DNA of 64,000 nucleotides. It comes from Glomus cerebriforme. Taxonomy: Eukaryota; Glomeromycota; Glomeromycetes; Glomerales; Glomeraceae. Of this stretch, positions 59,701 to 64,000 are shown piece by piece (the first letter of the stretch is position 1; each line of letters begins with the position of its first letter). Below the pieces are notes generated by a model. It had not been told where the DNA came from, made no database searches, and worked only from the letters and a program-made list of their open reading frames with translations. The translations under genes were made by a program, and so were the position numbers. The DNA lies in contig QKYT01000555.1 of the NCBI GenBank assembly GCA_003550305.1, positions 9,470 to 73,469 on the forward strand, given 5' to 3'.

Positions 59701-61808
59701 AAAAACCTGCAATATTCTCCAGATATCCACGCCGCGGCGTAAAGTACCTCGGCATTTGAGTCCGATAGCTTACAATTTTCTAAAAGATTTTTATCCGAAA
59801 TTAATCGTTGCTAAAGAATAAATTGATGATTAATATATTTGTATTTAATTAAACAAAACCAATCTTAATCAACAAAATTACACACCATAATCTTTACACA
59901 ATATTGTCGTGCACTTTTAACACGAACGCCTACATCCATTATTTGTTGTGCTAACATTTCTCCAACCTTTACTCCACTTACATAAGTCAAATCTACCAAG
60001 ACAGCAATATACCATTCAAAATTCGTGATATTACTATATGAATTTTGAGAACATATATATATTATACGATTTATAATGTCAGCCCGGTAGGCAGGCTCAA
60101 GTAATGTGGATGGAGGTGAATAATTTGCTGTGGGATCAGAATTGCTTGATGGTAAAAGGTGAGCCATTAGACGTTTGACAATATCCGTACAATTTCTTTT
60201 GTTAACCTTTTTCATTTAGAAATAACAAATAAATAAAACATAGTAAACAGAAGTGATTTCTAAAATTAAATAAATTATTCCTACCATGCCAACAACTAAA
60301 TCCAAAGCACGTAATCTAATACTAATGTCGGGGTCATCGATACATCTCAAAATGATATCTCTATGTTCTGAGACTAATCTTGGATGAGTTGGCAGAATTT
60401 TAGCTAATGCCAAAAGTCCAACATATTTCACTAAATAAAATATATGAAAATAAATTTAGAATTTCATATATATCCTATAAAGCAACAACATACAGTTGCA
60501 TATTAAACATACGATTTTGATCCGTATCTTCCAAAAATGTTCTCAACTTGTTTACACACATAGCAGCCAACGAATCAGAATTTCCACCCAAATTTAACAT
60601 TCCGCCTGTTATGACTGTATGTATACATTCATATAACAGTGACATAGCATGTGTTTGCTGGATATGTTGTGTAATTGGTGGTAATAGCTTTTTTGCAAGC
60701 CTAGGTTCAAGTGGGGTTAATGCTCCAAACTGAAATACATAAATATATAAATTTTAATATCAATCATACAAATACATAAAATAAACATTATATTACATAT
60801 ATTACCAATTTAATAATTTTGATAAGCATCCAATTATTTGAAGATGTATTTAATATATGAAATAATTGTGGAGCAAGTGATAAATAATTTTTTGGATTTT
60901 TTCTTGCCAATTCACATATTACATTTACAACAGCGCATACAACCGCTTTTAAAAATAAATAATAAATTATTAATTATTTTAAAATATAATACAAAAATTA
61001 AATTTGACATACATGGATCAGGGTCCTCTAATTTCTCCTTTAATCTTGGAAAACTTAATCTTAAAGCCTCAGGAAATTTAAGGAAGAGTTTATATAGTAC
61101 AAGAACGACCTTTTTCCTTACATAAGGACGAGAATGATTAAGCATTGAAACCAAATCTTGACACAAATCGCGAGCAAGATCTGGTGTCACTATATGAGCC
61201 AAGCCGTTAAGTGCAACCCCTACTTCAAGATGATTCCCTGAAGCAAGATCCTATTATATTAAATAACATTATATTATTTGAAATTTTAATAAGTTTATTT
61301 TCTATTATTCAAATATATATATATATATATTTCTACCTTTTTCAAAAGATTTGTTGTTAACATTAAAACATCAGTATCCTGCCGAAATGATTGTGTAGCA
61401 GCTAAGTATCCTGTTCGTTTCTGAAGGAATTTTGCCGAGGACATAACTTCAACAACATGGAATGATGCCCAAGACATATCATACCCGAGCATTTGAAGCT
61501 ATAAGTAGAGATTAAAAATTAGAACCTTTAGAACGTTACGAGCAAAAAAAATCTTGATTAAAAAACTTTTGTTTCAATCAATAACATGCTCATGAAAAAA
61601 ACTTTAGTTCACGAGTTTAACGAACTCACTATGATAACTTGACCGAACATACATAAGTTAATTTCGAAATAGCTACTGCTTTTACGTCAGGGTCATTACT
61701 TCTAACTTCCTGTCGAATTTCTTGTAAACAAGCTGCAATATATTTTTGTTCATTTTTCTTATTAGTGCGAATCCCACGAATTAAGTCCGTTAATGTCTTT
61801 TCAAACAT
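56792..61808 (-). CDS. AP-3 adaptor complex subunit delta
   Basis: Delta is a large subunit of the AP-3 coat, which carries cargo from Golgi or endosomes to the vacuole. The start MFEKTLTDLIRGIRTNK is the conserved N terminus of the family; an in-frame ATG further upstream (61877) is therefore not used. The adaptin trunk follows: KAVAISKLTYLQMLGYDMSW, FHVVEVMSSAKFLQKRTGYL, LGYLAATQSF-like block, LTTNLLKKDLASGNHLEVGV, YVRKKVVLVLYKLFLKFPEA, KLEDPDPSVVCAVVNVICEL, and YVGLLALAKILPTHPRLV. A very acidic segment (ESENNESEEEEESYGYGYGQ) and a long K-rich hinge follow (REEERSRKLLEERRAIMAEE, then KKKK and SKSTKSASKIK). The C-terminal part (about the last 240 residues) includes LLDLDDLYVSYILHLES, as in delta. 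Many exons; joins are in frame. Confidence 0.93.
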
Positions 61809-62048
61809 TTCCAGGTTAAAAAAAAAATAGATAAATAATCTTTTTACTATTTCATCTATTATAAATACTTTTGCCAATCAGGATTTCAATCTTGGATCAT
61901 CTGTTTGTCCCCAATTTTTTTATAGTGATAATTAATGCAGTTTGTTAATCATTACCTGTTACGGTGTAACAGCCAACTGAAAATAATGATCTTCCCTAAA
62001 TATATCTTTAAAAATTTTTTGTTCTCTAAATTTTTTCTTCTGAAAATT
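61809..62048. promoter_or_regulatory. Shared promoter of AP-3 delta and EMC5
   Basis: The start codons of the two divergent genes are 240 bases apart. No specific motif stands out. Confidence 0.4.
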
Positions 62049-62589
62049 ATGTCAACGGTTATAATAGGAAAGATATTGGGTTGGATAGGCTTTATTACAC
62101 TTCTTCATTCTACGTATTCTACTTATGAACGTATGTTTGGAAAAATAGATTATTGTTAACATAAACACGAGACTGTTGTTAAAGAAGCTATTCTTTTTTT
62201 TAGATCTATCATATCTAAAAGCTGTTGAAAAAGTTCCAAATGACATGCCAATTGAGGTATTTTTATTTTTAGCACTTTATATAAAGCATTTCTTTAAATT
62301 CTTAATTAATTTTATTTATTTATAAATAGATTATAGTTGAATGTCTTTTTTCTGTAATAATCTTTGCAGTTAGTGTAATATTAGTAGCAGGTCCTTTAAA
62401 ACCTATATTAATGAAGAATGAAATGGTGAAAAAGTAATTAGACTTTATTTATAACCCCTTTTATATATTTTTAATTATATTAATATTGATTGATTTTTTT
62501 TCATAAGGTCTATTGATAAAGTCGATACACGTCCTTCATTCAATACATTTAATCATCGAGGTAGGATAATTAAATCTTCGTTGGGTTAA
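62049..62589 (+). CDS. EMC5: EMC5 / MMGT1, ER membrane complex subunit 5
   Basis: Four exons give 106 residues, a normal size. EMC5 is a membrane subunit of the ER membrane complex, which inserts tail-anchored and multi-pass proteins. The protein starts MSTVIIGKILGWIGFITLLH, followed by STYSTYEHLSYLKAVEK and PNDMPIEIIVECLFSVIIFA, then VSVILVAGPLKPILMKNEM, and ends RPSFNTFNHRGRIIK. Two hydrophobic helices are clear (about 5-22 and 47-67). Both the LHSTYSTYEHL and the P-x-D-x-x-x-E motif are typical of the family. The frame is open upstream with another ATG at 61988, but the family start is the one chosen. It ends convergently to the next gene. Confidence 0.92.
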
Positions 62590-62768
62590 AAATTATTAAG
62601 TCTATAATTTCTATCTTTTTAATAAATTTTAAAGATAAAAAGATTTTTAATGTATGTAATAACTTTTTGTTACAAGAGATCAGATTTGAGTTATTTAAAC
62701 AAATTAATATAATAATAATAAATTAAATAAATATAAAACGATCAAACCTAATAATAAATAAAAAAATA

Positions 62769-63747
62769 CTATTCATCTGAACTACTACTTCCATGCTTAA
62801 GAAATTCTGATAACCGTACTGGAGTATCTCCTCTATGTTCTTCTTCCTGAACTTTATGTTTATTTTTGTGTTTCTTTTTAATAGAAAAACAAAATAAAAT
62901 AAGTTTTAAATTAAATAATTTTAAAATTTAAGGAATTTAATACAAATAAACCTTATGAGAATGTCGATGGTGATGGTTATGGTGGTGATGGTGATGCTTC
63001 TTATCTTCTCCATCGCTCATTTTATCTTCGGAATCTGCAGCAGATTCATAAGCACCTGATTCTACGCTACTACTCTTACGTCTTAAGTGTTTATCATGTT
63101 TTCCTCGGTCATGCTAATTAAAGAGAAATTTGAATATATTATTTCTTATGAGAGCGGAAAAAAAAATACAAACTTTCTCAACAACGCGCTCGTTTCTATC
63201 TTTTTCATCTATTCGACGTTGATCATGTTTCTCATAGCCTTCATCACTTCCATAATACTCATCTTCATGATCACTAAAATTTCTGTTTCTAACGGGACTT
63301 CTATTACTTCTAGTAAGACTTTCCTCGCTTTTACTTCGTTTTCTCTTATGGTCACGATCACGAGAGGAAGAATGACGACGATAATGATGTTTTTTCCTTT
63401 TCTTCTTATTTAAAGAACCACTACCTAATCCTTTTAGTTTGGCTTCTCTTTCTTCATCTAATTTTCTTCGATATTTAGCAAGTTCATATTCCGAAAATTG
63501 TGGACCATCAACTTCTGATTTTAATTTACGAAATTCGTCCCTCGAAGAAAGGAAAAAAAATTTAAATAGCAAACCAACAGTATAAAAATATTATTGATTG
63601 CAATAAAGGGACACAGAGTGAGTGACTTTTAATGAAAAAAAAAGAAATTGTATTAAAATTTAACATGGATTGTTACCATGTCATTCCTCCTTTTTTACGG
63701 GCATCAATGTATTCGCGTATTGTTCCACCTCGCTCATTATTCGCCAT
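62769..63747 (-). CDS. K/R/S/H-rich nuclear-type protein, 234 residues
   Basis: Four exons (63747-63677, 63540-63174, 63113-62952, 62873-62769) join in frame. The N terminus is MANNERGGTIREYIDARKKG, then GMTWDEFRKLKSEVDG and FSEYELAKYRRKLDEERE, an ordered helical part. The rest is low-complexity: KKKRKKHHYRRHSSSRDRD, alternating R/S and K/E stretches, then a run HHHHHHNHHHRHSHK. It ends GDTPVRLSEFLKHGSSSSDE. The layout, with a small conserved head and an RS/KR-rich tail, resembles splicing-associated nuclear proteins such as the FAM133 type, but the family is not firmly identified. Confidence 0.75.
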
Positions 63748-64000
63748 ATTTCGTATTTCGTATTTGATTAAAAAAAAGAAAGAAAAAGAAAAATTTATGA
63801 ATATCAGTACTGATTTTCTAGCACATGATCAAAAGAATATCTGATTTGCGAAATGTTTTGCGGACCGTGCAATCGTGCATGATGTTGTGTTCGATGGATA
63901 TTATCCATATGTCTCGGTATTTCGCTGCGATAGTAGTCAATTTCATTAGTTAATTAATTTACATAGACATTTTTTATACGATTCAAGAGAAAAACATTTT
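63748..64000. other. Upstream DNA of the K/R/S/H-rich gene, to the window edge
   Basis: Probably the promoter region. TTTCGTATTTCG-type repeats near 63749-63759 are seen. No gene. Confidence 0.5.

Noticed and set aside
1..64000. CRISPR arrays, operons or prokaryotic mobile elements
   Set aside because: The window is intron-rich eukaryotic DNA; no regularly spaced repeats with unique spacers and no bacterial gene clusters were seen.

Overview
This window is nuclear DNA from a eukaryote, most likely an early-diverging fungus of the Glomeromycotina (Rhizophagus-like). Reasons: it is very AT-rich, its genes carry many short GT-AG introns with almost no untranslated spacing between neighbours, it holds fungal genes (LYS9-type saccharopine dehydrogenase, LYC1-like acetyltransferase, TSR3, NMD3, Kap121-type importin), and its intergenic DNA has long T/A homopolymers and a GC-rich GGACCGGTCC-type palindromic element. 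The lineage is an inference; I could not search a database. Two runs of N (36252-36251+835 and 52220-52524) are assembly gaps.

Layout. 1-2430 is repeat-derived: a less AT-rich block with ~210-bp tandem repeats, then a 3'-polyadenylated SINE-like insertion with a 17-bp target-site duplication. 3388-8539 holds an EndoU-family ribonuclease, a small multi-pass membrane protein and a PAQR/adiponectin-receptor-like protein. 9883-15798 holds TSR3 (18S rRNA modification) divergent from an RNA 3'-phosphate cyclase, whose end faces a succinate-semialdehyde dehydrogenase. 17686-21278 is a casein-kinase-1-like kinase with a long disordered tail. 22924-29273 holds a DNA polymerase X (beta-like) protein that has lost its catalytic aspartates, a small mitochondrial-looking protein, a LYC1-like acetyltransferase and NMD3. 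29673-34527 is importin-5/Kap121. 34528-43392 is gene-poor: an old tandem duplication with reciprocal decay, an orphan S/N/Q-rich gene, a frameshifted pseudogene with a 76-base T run, a palindromic MITE-like element and other transposon debris. 43393-49458 is a 16-exon CEP104 homologue (centriole/ciliary-tip protein). 49459-54272 is almost empty. 54273-63747 holds saccharopine dehydrogenase, AP-3 delta, EMC5 and a K/R/S/H-rich nuclear-type protein.

How the genes relate. This is mostly housekeeping: ribosome biogenesis and export (TSR3, NMD3), nuclear import (importin-5), RNA end repair (cyclase, EndoU), vesicle and ER membrane biogenesis (AP-3 delta, EMC5), and amino-acid metabolism (LYS9, LYC1-like, SSADH). 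There are no operons, but several divergent pairs share 120-240-bp promoters. The two observations most worth following are the catalytically altered polymerase-X protein and the complete CEP104 gene in what looks like a non-flagellated fungal lineage.
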